Shown here: piece by piece, positions 1-8,836 of the stretch
Layout of the letters: each line of letters begins with the position of its first letter
Numbering within the stretch: the first letter of the stretch is position 1
Assembly: GCF_026248825.1 (NCBI RefSeq)
Contig: NZ_CP110973.1
Span: 3,858,501-3,922,500, forward strand
From: Larkinella insperata
Lineage (GTDB): Bacteria; Bacteroidota; Bacteroidia; Cytophagales; Spirosomataceae
Reading direction: 5' to 3'
DNA length: 64,000 nucleotides
Made by a program: the position numbers and the translations under genes
The notes under the pieces: generated by a model
Database searches by the model: none
Told to the model about the DNA's origin: nothing
Seen by the model: only the letters and a program-made list of their open reading frames with translations

Positions 1-71
1 GGGCGCGGGGCGGTTCTCACTGCATGAGTCTACCCTTGTTACGCGCTGACTTATAACATTTATCCTATTCC

Positions 72-1001
72 ATGCAATCACAGGCAACGTCCAACATACT
101 CATGATCCGGCCTATGCGGTTTGGATTCAATCAACAAACTGCCGAAAGCAACGCATTTCAAAACGCCGATCTGGCAAGCTATGACCCACTGGCTACCCAG
201 GCCAAGGCCCTGCGCGAGTTCGATGAAATGACCCACCAGCTGATTGCCGCCGGAGTGAATGTGATTGTCTATAATGACACGGCGGAGCCGCACACCCCAG
301 ACTCTATTTTTCCCAACAATTGGGTGTCCTTTCACTACAGCGGTACAGTTGTGCTGTATCCGATGCAAGCCCCTAACCGGCGGCTCGAACGGCGGCTGGA
401 CATCATCGACGATTTGGCGAAGAGGTATCAGGTTGCCAAAATTGTGGATTTGACCCGCTATGAGCAGGAAGGCAAGTACCTCGAAGGGACAGGCAGCATG
501 GTGCTTGACCGGATGAAACGGATTGCCTACGCCTGCCTGTCGCCCCGCACCGATACCAGCGTGCTGGCTGAGTTTAGTAAACGCACGGGCTATCAGGTGG
601 TTACCTTTTCGGCGGCTGATGCCAACGGGGTTCCGGTGTACCATACCAACGTGGTCATGTGCATCGGTGATGTTTTTGCCGTGGTCTGCCTGGCGGCCAT
701 TTCCGATCCCGATGAGCGTCTGATGGTCCGGCAGTCGCTGGTCAACAGCGGTAAGCACGTTATTGATATTACCCTCGAACAGATGGCCCATTTTGCCGGT
801 AACATGCTGCTGACGGTTTCCAATAAAGGACAAAAACTACTCATTATGTCAAACCAGGCGTTTGACTCACTGACTCTCCGGCAGCGCGACGAATTGGACG
901 ATTTTGCTACTCTGTTTCATTTTGATCTATCCACGATTGAAGGCCACGGGGGCGGTTCGGCTCGCTGTATGATGGCGGAAATTCATCTGCCTCTTAAATA
1001 A
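72..1001 (+). CDS. ctlX: CtlX-type citrulline/guanidino hydrolase
   Basis: A 309-residue cytosolic protein of the amidinotransferase/arginine deiminase (pentein) superfamily, closest in look to CtlX citrulline-utilization hydrolases, which are thought to hydrolyse citrulline-type substrates. The N-terminus reads ILMIRPMRFGFN, typical of CtlX. Catalytic-type residues are visible in order: the acidic EGTGS element near residue 140, a His in VYHTNVVM near 195, and the C-terminal Cys in GGGSARCMM near 300. The length fits the family. No signal peptide. It stands alone before an AT-rich gap and the MarR gene. Substrate is inferred from family only; a dimethylarginine- or arginine-directed pentein is the alternative. 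Confidence 0.82.
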   Translation: MQSQATSNILMIRPMRFGFNQQTAESNAFQNADLASYDPLATQAKALREFDEMTHQLIAAGVNVIVYNDTAEPHTPDSIFPNNWVSFHYSGTVVLYPMQAPNRRLERRLDIIDDLAKRYQVAKIVDLTRYEQEGKYLEGTGSMVLDRMKRIAYACLSPRTDTSVLAEFSKRTGYQVVTFSAADANGVPVYHTNVVMCIGDVFAVVCLAAISDPDERLMVRQSLVNSGKHVIDITLEQMAHFAGNMLLTVSNKGQKLLIMSNQAFDSLTLRQRDELDDFATLFHFDLSTIEGHGGGSARCMMAEIHLPLK

Positions 1002-1289
1002 TTATCTTTTTTTCAGGTGGTCTTTCCGCAAAAGCCGGCAAAATTATTTTACTAGTCGGTTTTATGGTACTTTTTTTATATTTTTTTGAATTACTACTAC
1101 CGTTTGATAATATAATTGTTGATACAACTATTATTCATTTTTGATTTTGACAACTACTTCTGTCATTTGTCTCAATAAGTGCCGACTATGGTCGTTAAAT
1201 AATTGTTTTTACAAACTAATTTTTATTAAGTTTGTTTAATTTGTAATTCAGTAACATATCTTTATTGACTTACATTAACCCTAGCAATC
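1002..1289. other. AT-rich intergenic region before marR
   Basis: This 288-base gap is strikingly AT-rich compared with the flanking genes and has no credible reading frame. It carries the putative marR promoter near its right end. Nothing else was recognised. Confidence 0.5.
1203..1234 (+). promoter_or_regulatory. Putative Bacteroidota-type promoter of the MarR gene
   Basis: TTG at 1203-1205 followed after 21 bases by TAAGTTTG at 1227-1234, which fits the Bacteroidota -33 TTG / -7 TAnnTTTG pattern. It lies about 56 bases before the MarR start codon. Judged by eye only. Confidence 0.4.
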
Positions 1290-1733
1290 ATGATCGCAGA
1301 GAAACAACGGATCTCAAAGTACAGTAACTGCCTAAACTTTACGGCCAACGCCTTAGCCCGTGTGATGACGAACATTTCCGACGAGGAATTTGGCCGCTTG
1401 GGTCTGACGGCTTCGCACGCCTTTGTATTGAAAGAAGCAATTGAAAACCCGGGCATCCAGCCGAAGGAACTCAGCGGAGAGTTGCACCTGACGCCGTCGA
1501 CGATTACCCGCCTGATCGAGAAGCTTGAACTGAAGAAACTCGTTGAGCGGAAAATCGAAGGAAAACATACCTTGGTTTACGCGACCGAAAAAGGAATCAC
1601 AATGTTGCCGGACATCAAAAAGGCCTGGGAAAATCTGATGCGTCGTTATGCTGAGATTCTGGGCGATGAAAGCTCCCGGAAAATGACAGACATGCTGTAC
1701 GGCGCCGTGAAAGCGTTGGGTAAAGACGCCTGA
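1290..1733 (+). CDS. MarR family transcriptional regulator
   Basis: A 147-residue winged-helix regulator. The segment GIQPKELSGELHLTPSTITR (about residues 54-73) is the MarR recognition helix region, followed by LIEKLELKKLVERK and the wing (GKHTLVYATEKG). MarR dimers usually repress a neighbouring gene and release DNA when a small ligand binds or a Cys is oxidised. The downstream SDR gene starts 170 bases later behind a large inverted repeat, so it is the natural candidate target. The ligand cannot be read from the sequence. The start at 1290 is the first ATG and gives a normal family length. Confidence 0.9.
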   Translation: MIAEKQRISKYSNCLNFTANALARVMTNISDEEFGRLGLTASHAFVLKEAIENPGIQPKELSGELHLTPSTITRLIEKLELKKLVERKIEGKHTLVYATEKGITMLPDIKKAWENLMRRYAEILGDESSRKMTDMLYGAVKALGKDA

Positions 1734-1825
1734 TTGCCGTTTTATACGGATCGGCGTATTGATTGCGCAATCATGGATGAAATGCCTCCTGAGCGCACAA
1801 CCGCTTTTTTAAACAATTTCGGTGG

Positions 1826-1892
1826 TTGAATTGTAGAATTGATACGGTTACAACAGACGCAAGCGGAAACGTTGTTCAATTCTATAATTCAA
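1826..1892. promoter_or_regulatory. Operator-like inverted repeat before the SDR gene
   Basis: A 17-base arm at 1826-1842 (TTGAATTGTAGAATTGA) is matched by its reverse complement at 1876-1892 with one mismatch, separated by 33 bases. Each arm itself holds two copies of a GAATTG/CAATTC core, resembling the AATT-rich sites bound by MarR/OhrR proteins. It ends 11 bases before the SDR ATG. Confidence 0.5.
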
Positions 1893-1903
1893 TCGTCGAA
1901 CGT

Positions 1904-2623
1904 ATGAACACCAACCACGAGAAAGTTGCTTTGGTGACCGGTGCTAACCGGGGCCTCGGAAAAGAGATTTCGAAACAGTTGTGTGCAAAAGGATATGCGG
2001 TTTTTATGGCCTCCCGCGATATTGAAACGGGCCGGGAAGCCGTTTTTGAATTGTGTGACCAGGGCTACGAAGCCATTTTCCTCCACATGGACGTGACCGA
2101 CCCGGTCAGTATTAAAAACGCCTACGGTACCTTCTCTCAAAAAGCCGATCACCTGGATGTTCTGGTGAACAACGCGGCCATCCTGGAAGACACGGATCGG
2201 TACGTTTCCATTCTCAGACTCAGCATCGAATCATTGGAACGAACCATGAAAACCAACCTCATTGGTCCCATTATGGTGGTTCAGGACTTCATGCCGTTTC
2301 TGGAAAAGAGCAAGGAGGGAGGTCGAATCATCAACATGACGAGTGATCTGGGATCGCTGGCCCACATGCAGGACAGCTATCCGGGTTACAGCCTTTCCAA
2401 AACCGCCCTCCACGCAATGACGCGGCAGTTCGCGGCCGCACTGGTGGGTAAAAACATCGCCGTCAACTGCGTCAATCCCGGTTGGGTACAGACCCGCATG
2501 GGCGGCCCCGGTGCCAACCGGTCGCTCGAGCAGGGGGCCGAAACCACCGTCTGGCTGGCTACGGAGGCACCCCTTCAGGAAACCGGTAAATTCTGGAAAG
2601 ATAAGCGCGAAGCGCCCTGGTAA
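1904..2623 (+). CDS. SDR family NAD(P)-dependent oxidoreductase
   Basis: A 239-residue short-chain dehydrogenase/reductase from the ATG at 1904; an upstream TTG-initiated extension is rejected because it would run through the inverted repeat. The Rossmann glycine motif TGANRGLG lies at about residues 12-19, the NNAA motif near 88, and the active-site Tyr/Lys in YSLSKTALHAM near 160, with the catalytic Ser in NMTSDLGS. This is the classical SDR arrangement, similar to carbonyl-reductase-like members. The substrate is unknown. Position after a MarR gene suggests an inducible detoxification or quinone/carbonyl reduction role (inference). Confidence 0.88.
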   Translation: MNTNHEKVALVTGANRGLGKEISKQLCAKGYAVFMASRDIETGREAVFELCDQGYEAIFLHMDVTDPVSIKNAYGTFSQKADHLDVLVNNAAILEDTDRYVSILRLSIESLERTMKTNLIGPIMVVQDFMPFLEKSKEGGRIINMTSDLGSLAHMQDSYPGYSLSKTALHAMTRQFAAALVGKNIAVNCVNPGWVQTRMGGPGANRSLEQGAETTVWLATEAPLQETGKFWKDKREAPW

Positions 2624-2634
2624 TCGGAATATGC

Positions 2635-2642
2635 TATATTTG
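2635..2642 (+). promoter_or_regulatory. Putative -7 element for the SMP-30 gene
   Basis: TATATTTG matches TAnnTTTG and lies 29 bases before the ATG at 2671, just after the SDR stop codon. No clear TTG was seen at the -33 position. Confidence 0.3.
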
Positions 2643-2670
2643 TGTATTCCCATACCTTAACAAAATTCTC

Positions 2671-3594
2671 ATGCATTTTGGTCAAAAAGCCGGATTCCTC
2701 TTCACGGTTCTGCTGCTGTGCAGCGCAAAGACGTACAGCCGCGGAGCCGAACCCGGGCGAGCCGATTCGGTGAAAGTAACGGCGCCGGGCGCTACGCCGA
2801 AGCAGATTTCCAGCCAGTTTAAATTCACGGAAGGACCCGCCGTCAACAAGAAAGGCGACATCTATTTTACGGATCAGCCTAACGACAAAATCTGGAAGTA
2901 CGATACTGACGGAAAACTGTCGCTGTACATGGACAAAACGGGGCGCTCTAACGGGCTTTATTTTGACCAGAAAGGTAACCTGATTGCCTGCGCCGACGAA
3001 AAAGACGAGCTGTGGTCGATCAGCCCGAAGGGAAAAGTAACGGTTTTGCTGACGGATTTTGAAGGCAAACGACTCAACGGCCCCAATGATCTGTGGATCG
3101 ACTCGAAAGGCGGTATTTATTTCACCGATCCGTACTACCAGCGCGACTACTGGGAACGCACCAAACCGGATCTCGACGGCCAGAAAGTTTATTACCTGCC
3201 GAAAGGGAAAAAGCAGCCGGTCATTGTGGACGATAAGCTGATGCAGCCCAACGGAATTGTCGGAACGCCCGACGGGAAATTTCTGTACGTGGCCGACATT
3301 CGTGATAATAAAACGTATAAATACCAGATCAACAACGACGGCTCCCTAACCAACCGTCAGCTTTTTGTTCCGCAAGGCTCCGACGGGATGACGCTTGACG
3401 AGCAGGGCAACCTGTACCTGAGCGGCCGGGGTGTTACGGTATACAACCCCAACGGCGAAAAGCTCCAGACGATTCCGGTGCCTTCCCGCTGGGTCGGCAA
3501 CATTTGTTTTGGCGGGAAAGACCGTAAAACGCTGTTTATCACGGCTTCAGAGTCGGTCTACACGATTGACATGCAGGTGAGGGGTGTCGAGTAG
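2671..3594 (+). CDS. SMP-30/gluconolactonase/LRE family protein, exported
   Basis: A 307-residue protein with an N-terminal signal sequence (hydrophobic LFTVLLLCSA, about residues 11-20) followed by a six-bladed beta-propeller of the SMP-30/gluconolactonase family. Motifs typical of metal-binding lactonases are visible: FTEGPAVNKKGDIYFTD (metal Glu near residue 52), LNGPNDLWID (Asn/Asp), MQPNGI and the Asp in YVADIRDNKTYKY. The family hydrolyses sugar lactones or related esters with a divalent metal. Location would be periplasmic or secreted. The physiological substrate is not evident from the neighbours. Confidence 0.85.
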   Translation: MHFGQKAGFLFTVLLLCSAKTYSRGAEPGRADSVKVTAPGATPKQISSQFKFTEGPAVNKKGDIYFTDQPNDKIWKYDTDGKLSLYMDKTGRSNGLYFDQKGNLIACADEKDELWSISPKGKVTVLLTDFEGKRLNGPNDLWIDSKGGIYFTDPYYQRDYWERTKPDLDGQKVYYLPKGKKQPVIVDDKLMQPNGIVGTPDGKFLYVADIRDNKTYKYQINNDGSLTNRQLFVPQGSDGMTLDEQGNLYLSGRGVTVYNPNGEKLQTIPVPSRWVGNICFGGKDRKTLFITASESVYTIDMQVRGVE

Positions 3595-3621
3595 AAGAAT
3601 TAAGATTTAGTAATAAGTCAC

Positions 3622-3655
3622 AAAAAAGCCGTTCCCATTCAGGAACGGCTTTTTT
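3622..3655. terminator. Bidirectional terminator between convergent genes
   Basis: The stem GCCGTTCC/GGAACGGC with a six-base loop is flanked by an A-run on the left and a T-run on the right. It can therefore serve the SMP-30 gene on the plus strand and the lipoprotein gene on the minus strand. Confidence 0.85.
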
Positions 3656-3671
3656 ATTGACCTCATTCGGT

Positions 3672-4178
3672 TTATGCCAGAATTCGGATCCGAACCGGTG
3701 TAGCCGTGATCTGGCTGCCGTCGTCCAGCGTTACCAAGAATATGAAAGCGATTTCCCGGAAGTTGGGCAGCGCCACGGGAGTGATCGGAACCGTGGGGCG
3801 CTTCGTCGCAAAATCCTTCAGCGTGGTGGTAAATTCTGCCGTGGTGCCGTTGACGGCGATGGGATTCGCGTTGTAATTTCCCGCCGTTCGCAACGTACCG
3901 GCGTTGATGCTGGTCGCACCGGCTGCTATTTTACTGATTTCCTTAATGGTCCGCCCGCTGGAAGCCGGGATTGACAGGGTAATCTTGATGTTACCGCCAC
4001 CGGCTACCGACGTTTCATAATAGGGGTCGAAACCGTAGGTAGTAGAACCCGGAAACGTAACCGGTACGAGCGGTCGGTTATCCTGAACCAGTTCGCTATA
4101 CACGTAATCGTCTTTGCAGGATGTGCCCGCCAGCGCCACCAGGGCCAACAGCAGAAGTTGAAAAGTTATCTTTTTCAT
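3672..4178 (-). CDS. Small lipoprotein downstream of susCD
   Basis: A 168-residue lipoprotein: Lys-rich start, hydrophobic stretch and lipobox LAGTSC with the Cys at about residue 21, followed by KDDYVYS. The body is beta-rich and resembles the BT_3987-like/DUF1735-type domains often found as the third gene of Sus loci, but no assignment is certain. It starts 27 bases after the susD stop codon and probably shares its transcript, so it is likely a surface or periplasmic accessory of the same uptake system. No catalytic motif seen. Confidence 0.7.
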   Translation of the reverse strand: MKKITFQLLLLALVALAGTSCKDDYVYSELVQDNRPLVPVTFPGSTTYGFDPYYETSVAGGGNIKITLSIPASSGRTIKEISKIAAGATSINAGTLRTAGNYNANPIAVNGTTAEFTTTLKDFATKRPTVPITPVALPNFREIAFIFLVTLDDGSQITATPVRIRILA

Positions 4179-4205
4179 GAGTGTGTTTCGTTAACGAATG
4201 TTTGA

Positions 4206-5690
4206 TTAATCGACATCCCACCAGACGCGTTCGTTGGACTGCGGACCCGGGTTGGGGAAGTTCGGATTCCGTTCAATTTCCTGGGTGATGTAAGCCGCCC
4301 GCACCGGCCGGGTGCCGTCAATGCCCACCGCATTCTGGGAAGCGGTTAGCCGGGGGTAGCCTGTGCGTCGCCAGTCGTTCCAGGATTCCAGGCCGTTACC
4401 CGTCCAGGCAATCCACTTCTGGGTGATGATTTGCTCCAGCTTTTGCTGCGTGGTTCCAGTCAGCGTTGCCACGGTGGGGTTGGCCGCCAGATACGCCGTA
4501 ATATCTTCTTCTTCAATCTCCGCCAACCGCATCGACGCTTTAATCCCTTCGGTATACAACGCCTGCGGATCGCCGGGCGTACCTAGCGTCAGGGCGGATT
4601 CGGCCAGGATGAACGCCCGCTGGAAATTGGTCAGCAACCGAACGGGGCCTTCGCCCTGTTCACCGGTAATGTACGGCGCGTAGCGGGACCAGGAGCTCGT
4701 TGGCGTCGGCAGCGAACCGCGGAAACCGTTGTCGATCGTTACGTAATCAGCGCCAGGTTTGGTAAAAAATACCGGGAGCCGGGGGTCGGTTTTCGTCGGG
4801 TCGGCGGGGTTGGGCCGCAGAACGTTCAGGAAGCGGGTACTCATGATCAGTTCGTTGCTGAAGGACCCGAAGATCGCCAGGTTCCAGATGGGCGAGGTAC
4901 TTCCCACGCTGCTGCCAAACTGCACGTTCAGGTCCTGCGAGTTGTCGGTGATGTACATGTTTTTCTGGAGAACTTCGTTGATCACCTGCGTGGCCAGTTG
5001 CGGCTCTTTCCGGCTGATGGTGTTTGCAAATTTGAGCATCAGCGTGTACCCCGCCCGTTTCCAGTTGTTTACATCCCCACCGTAGGCGATATCGTCCGTG
5101 CTGGGAGTGAGCGTCGACGCGCTGTCGAGGTCGGCAATGCCTTCCCGCACCAGATCGAACAGGCTCTGGATTTGCAGCGAGGCATTTCCTTTGTAAATAT
5201 CCTCCTGTTTGTCCCGGCGGGGTTGCAGGTTGGCTTCGCCTTGTAACGCCTGGGAATAAGGCACATCGCCCCAGATATCGGTCACCAAGCTGAACGTGTA
5301 GGCTTTCATGATCTTGGCAATACCGGAATACACCTTCGAATCGTTGGCATCGGCCACCTCAATCAGTTTCTGGTAGTTGATCAGCGCCCCGTCGTACAGG
5401 TCGAAGCGCCATTGGTTGCCGAAGTCGGCGCCGTTGGTGTTAAAAATGTCGTAAGTCGCCGGACTGCCCCCGGCCCCGGCCAGGTAGTTCATCAACACCG
5501 AAGCAAAGCGGTTCAATTCCCCGTTGTTGGCAAAGGCGGTTCCGGCCAGCGCGTTGGGGAGCAGGGCCGACGGTTTGGCCGTTGGCGAGTTGTTCGGCGA
5601 TACGTTGATGTTATCAACGAAGCCACCGCAGGCACCCATGGTCAGCAGAATGGGCACCAGCAGAAATTTTTTATAGTTTGAAAAGTTCAT
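4206..5690 (-). CDS. susD: SusD/RagB family nutrient-binding outer-membrane lipoprotein
   Basis: A 494-residue lipoprotein with signal and lipobox near MGACGG (Cys about residue 21). The sequence (INVSPNNSP at the start, the helical TPR-like region, and WIAWTGNGLESWNDWRRTGYP near residue 430) matches the SusD-like subgroup commonly linked with peptide or amino-acid uptake. SusD proteins sit as a lid over a SusC barrel at the cell surface and bind substrate. It begins 23 bases after the susC stop. The adjacent exported M20 amidohydrolase supports a peptidic ligand (inference). Confidence 0.9.
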   Translation of the reverse strand: MNFSNYKKFLLVPILLTMGACGGFVDNINVSPNNSPTAKPSALLPNALAGTAFANNGELNRFASVLMNYLAGAGGSPATYDIFNTNGADFGNQWRFDLYDGALINYQKLIEVADANDSKVYSGIAKIMKAYTFSLVTDIWGDVPYSQALQGEANLQPRRDKQEDIYKGNASLQIQSLFDLVREGIADLDSASTLTPSTDDIAYGGDVNNWKRAGYTLMLKFANTISRKEPQLATQVINEVLQKNMYITDNSQDLNVQFGSSVGSTSPIWNLAIFGSFSNELIMSTRFLNVLRPNPADPTKTDPRLPVFFTKPGADYVTIDNGFRGSLPTPTSSWSRYAPYITGEQGEGPVRLLTNFQRAFILAESALTLGTPGDPQALYTEGIKASMRLAEIEEEDITAYLAANPTVATLTGTTQQKLEQIITQKWIAWTGNGLESWNDWRRTGYPRLTASQNAVGIDGTRPVRAAYITQEIERNPNFPNPGPQSNERVWWDVD

Positions 5691-5713
5691 TGTCAGCGAA
5701 AAAATAAGATTCG

Positions 5714-8700
5714 TTAAAACGTAAACCGCAGATTGACCCCGTAATTCCGGGTGTTGGGCGCGCCGTTCAGGTCAAGCCCCTGAATGTTTCCAGCCCCTTG
5801 CGTATTGACCTCCGGGTCCATGTAATAATTGGGTGCGAAGTAGTAGAGGTTGCGGCCGCTGATGCCCACCGAAATGCCCCCGAAAGGCGTTTTGCCGATT
5901 AACCGGGTGGGCAGGCTGTACGTCAGGGCTACTTCGCGAAGCCGGTAAACCGTTGCGTCGAACACGGCGGCTTCGGACGCCAGCCCGCCGAGGTTGGCCC
6001 AGTAGGTTTGCGCACTCACCTGGATGTTGTTGGGAACGTACGATTTAGAACCGTCGGTGTTGGTAACTTCAATCACCCCCGGCAGAACGCGTGGCTGATC
6101 CCGGTCGATGCCCGTAACCTCCAGGTGTCCCTGACCCCGTAAATCGATGGCGCCGAACGAATAAAGCTGGCCCCCCTGACGCGTATCCACCAGCACCGAA
6201 AGCGACAATCCCTTGTAACCGAAGGTATTTGTCAAACCGGCGGTCCAGTTCGGGTTGGGGTTGGCAATGACCTGCCCCGCAATCCCCGGCACGAACAGAC
6301 CGGTATTGGGATTGATCAGGTATTCCCCCTGCGGGCTGCGGGCGTTGGCCGTTCCGACAATCACCCCGTAGGGCTGCCCCAGTACGATAGATGGGTTGAT
6401 GCCAATAAACGCATCACCGGTAATGGGCGATTGGGTAACCCCCGGCGCGATTTCCTCCACTTTGTTGCGAATCCGGGTGAAGTTCAGGACCAGGTCCCAT
6501 TTGAAACCGTTGGCGAGCCGAACCGGCGTGGTGTTGAGCACCAGTTCAATACCGCGGTTGCGCATCGAACCGACGTTGACCGTCCGGGTGTCGTAACCGC
6601 TGGAATTGGATACCGAAGCGTTGAAAATCTGGTTGGTGCTCCGGCTGTCGAAATAAGCAAAATCAATACTTGCCCGGTTGCGGAACAACCCCAGATTGAG
6701 CCCGAATTCGTAAGAGCGAATAAACTCCGGTGTCAGGTTGTTGTTGCCAATCTGGTTGTTGATGCCGAAACCCAGCAGGGGAGCGCCCCCGACCGTAATC
6801 GGAAACGTCAGGCTGGCGGAGTTGTTGCCGTACGAAGCGGGAACATAAAGCGTATTGAGCAAATAAGGGTCGGCATCGCGTCCCACCCGGGCAATGCTGG
6901 CCCGCACTTTGGCGTAAGACAGCACGTCCGAATTCAGCTTAAAGGCATCAGTGGGAACAAAACTGACGGCCGCCGAGGGGTAAAAATAGGTGTTGTTGGC
7001 TTTCGGCAGCGTCGATGACTGATCGACCCGGCCCGTCAGCTCCAGAAACAGGTAGTTCTGGTAAGCCAGCGAAAGCTGACCGTAATAACCGGCCAGCCGG
7101 CGCATGGTGCTCGACTCGGTGCTGGACGAAAAAACCGATCCGTTGCTGACGTTGTAGAAACCGGGTATGGTCAATTGCTGGCTGACGATCGTGGGGTTCT
7201 GCGTTTTACGCTGATTCAGGTTGTTGCCCAGCAAAAGCGTGGCGTTCAATCCTTCCAGAAACAGGTTGTCTTTCTGGGCCGTGATGATCAGGTCGCCGTT
7301 CAGCTCCGAACGGAAAAATATATCTTCCCGGATTTCACCCGCCGGTGAGCGGGCGGCTCCGATAGCGGCCACAAATTTCCGCCGGTCGGTGTAGGTGTCG
7401 GCCGTTGCCCGGTACGAAATGTTCAGCCATTTGGTGACGTCGTAGCCAATCTGGATGTTGCCGAAAACCCGGTCGACCTGGCCCTGCAACGTTTCGTTGT
7501 AAGCGCTCCACAAGGGGTGGTTTTGGGTTAAGCTGTAATAAATGCTGTTTCCCTGCTCGTCAGCGTACGGACGACCCACCAGATCATAACTGCGCGGAAT
7601 ACGGGTAAGCTGCCCGAAGGCGCTACCGCCATTTCCACCCGGAACGCCCCGCTGAACGGTCTGCACGTAGGTTACCGTACCGTTAACTTTGATCCCGTTA
7701 TTCAACCGCGATTCCCCGCCGACCTGCACGTTGGTCCGGTTGAATCTCGTATTTGGGATAACCCCTTGCTGCGCGGTATTACCCACGGCCAGAATGAAGT
7801 TCCGGCGTTCGTCGCCCGACGCAATGTTAAACGAGTTTTGCAGGATGCTTCCCTGACGGTAAAAATCCCGGACGTTGTTGGGATACGCCTGATAGGGAAC
7901 GGTTTCGCCCTGGGTGTTTACCACCTGCGTGATCGGACCGCCAAAACGGGGTCCCCAGGAGTTGGCCGTGTTGTTGACGTAGTTGTTCTGCGTACCCTGG
8001 CCGTACTCATTTTGCAGATTCGCCAGACCGTAAACATTCTGGACGTTAAACGAAGAGTTCACCGTAACCTCCGTCTTGCCCTTCATGTTCCGGCCCGTTT
8101 TGGTGGTGATGACAATGGCCCCCGCCGACGCCCGCGAACCGTACAGCACCGCAGCCGCCGGGCCTTTCAGGACGTTGATCGATTCGATGCTTTCGGGGTT
8201 GATGTCGGAAAGCCGGTTGGCGGGTTGCGAACCAAACAGGGTATTTTCGGACTGGTTCAGATCGTTGCTGAAAATAATACCGTCGACCACGATCAGCGGC
8301 TGGTTGCTCCCGTTGAATGACGTAATACCCCGGATGTTGATGTTCGTGGAAGCGCCCGGCGCACCGCTGGAGGACGTGATGTTTACCCCGGCCAGTTTAC
8401 CCTGGAGGGCATTCAGCACGTTGGGTTCCGAGCGCTGGGCGATGGCCTCACCCCGCACATCCTGCGTTGAATACCCCAACGAACGCCGGTCCCGTTCGAT
8501 GCCCTGGGCCGTTACCACCACTTCGGTCAGCTGGCTGGCGTCCGATTTAAGCTGCACATTGATGGTCGTTTGATTCCCCGCTTCGATTTCCTGCGTAGCG
8601 GTTCCGATGAAGCTAAAAACCAGCCGGGCGCTGGCTGGTACATTCGTCAGGCTGTAATTTCCCTCGGAATCAGTTGTGGTACCCCGGCTGGTACCTTTCA

Positions 8701-8836
8701 GTTGGATGCTCACCCCAGGGAGAGCAGAGCCGTCGTCGGCGGAGGTGACCTTACCCGTCACCGTCCGATCCTGGGCCAAGGCGGGCAGGGCAAAAAGCAC
8801 GCACAGAAGCCAGAATCCAGTTAAACATTTGCTCAT
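5714..8836 (-). CDS. susC: SusC/RagA family TonB-linked outer-membrane protein
   Basis: A 1040-residue TonB-dependent outer-membrane transporter with a signal peptide ending near ALPALAQ. A carboxypeptidase-like regulatory domain follows (VTGKVTSADDGSALPGVSIQLKG, residues about 25-100), then the SusC signature (VVVTAQGIERDRRSLGYSTQ), the plug domain (NIRGITSFNGSNQPLIVVDG; VLKGPAAAVLYGSRASAGAI) and a long beta-barrel ending in Phe (LRFTF), as expected for barrel assembly. It forms the pore of the uptake complex with the SusD protein encoded next. Energised by TonB/ExbBD, which are not in this window. Confidence 0.93.
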   Translation of the reverse strand: MSKCLTGFWLLCVLFALPALAQDRTVTGKVTSADDGSALPGVSIQLKGTSRGTTTDSEGNYSLTNVPASARLVFSFIGTATQEIEAGNQTTINVQLKSDASQLTEVVVTAQGIERDRRSLGYSTQDVRGEAIAQRSEPNVLNALQGKLAGVNITSSSGAPGASTNINIRGITSFNGSNQPLIVVDGIIFSNDLNQSENTLFGSQPANRLSDINPESIESINVLKGPAAAVLYGSRASAGAIVITTKTGRNMKGKTEVTVNSSFNVQNVYGLANLQNEYGQGTQNNYVNNTANSWGPRFGGPITQVVNTQGETVPYQAYPNNVRDFYRQGSILQNSFNIASGDERRNFILAVGNTAQQGVIPNTRFNRTNVQVGGESRLNNGIKVNGTVTYVQTVQRGVPGGNGGSAFGQLTRIPRSYDLVGRPYADEQGNSIYYSLTQNHPLWSAYNETLQGQVDRVFGNIQIGYDVTKWLNISYRATADTYTDRRKFVAAIGAARSPAGEIREDIFFRSELNGDLIITAQKDNLFLEGLNATLLLGNNLNQRKTQNPTIVSQQLTIPGFYNVSNGSVFSSSTESSTMRRLAGYYGQLSLAYQNYLFLELTGRVDQSSTLPKANNTYFYPSAAVSFVPTDAFKLNSDVLSYAKVRASIARVGRDADPYLLNTLYVPASYGNNSASLTFPITVGGAPLLGFGINNQIGNNNLTPEFIRSYEFGLNLGLFRNRASIDFAYFDSRSTNQIFNASVSNSSGYDTRTVNVGSMRNRGIELVLNTTPVRLANGFKWDLVLNFTRIRNKVEEIAPGVTQSPITGDAFIGINPSIVLGQPYGVIVGTANARSPQGEYLINPNTGLFVPGIAGQVIANPNPNWTAGLTNTFGYKGLSLSVLVDTRQGGQLYSFGAIDLRGQGHLEVTGIDRDQPRVLPGVIEVTNTDGSKSYVPNNIQVSAQTYWANLGGLASEAAVFDATVYRLREVALTYSLPTRLIGKTPFGGISVGISGRNLYYFAPNYYMDPEVNTQGAGNIQGLDLNGAPNTRNYGVNLRFTF

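Noticed and set aside
78..833. 251-codon minus-strand frame opposite the ctlX gene
   Set aside because: It is the antisense shadow of a well-supported gene, with His/Gly-rich composition and no family features.
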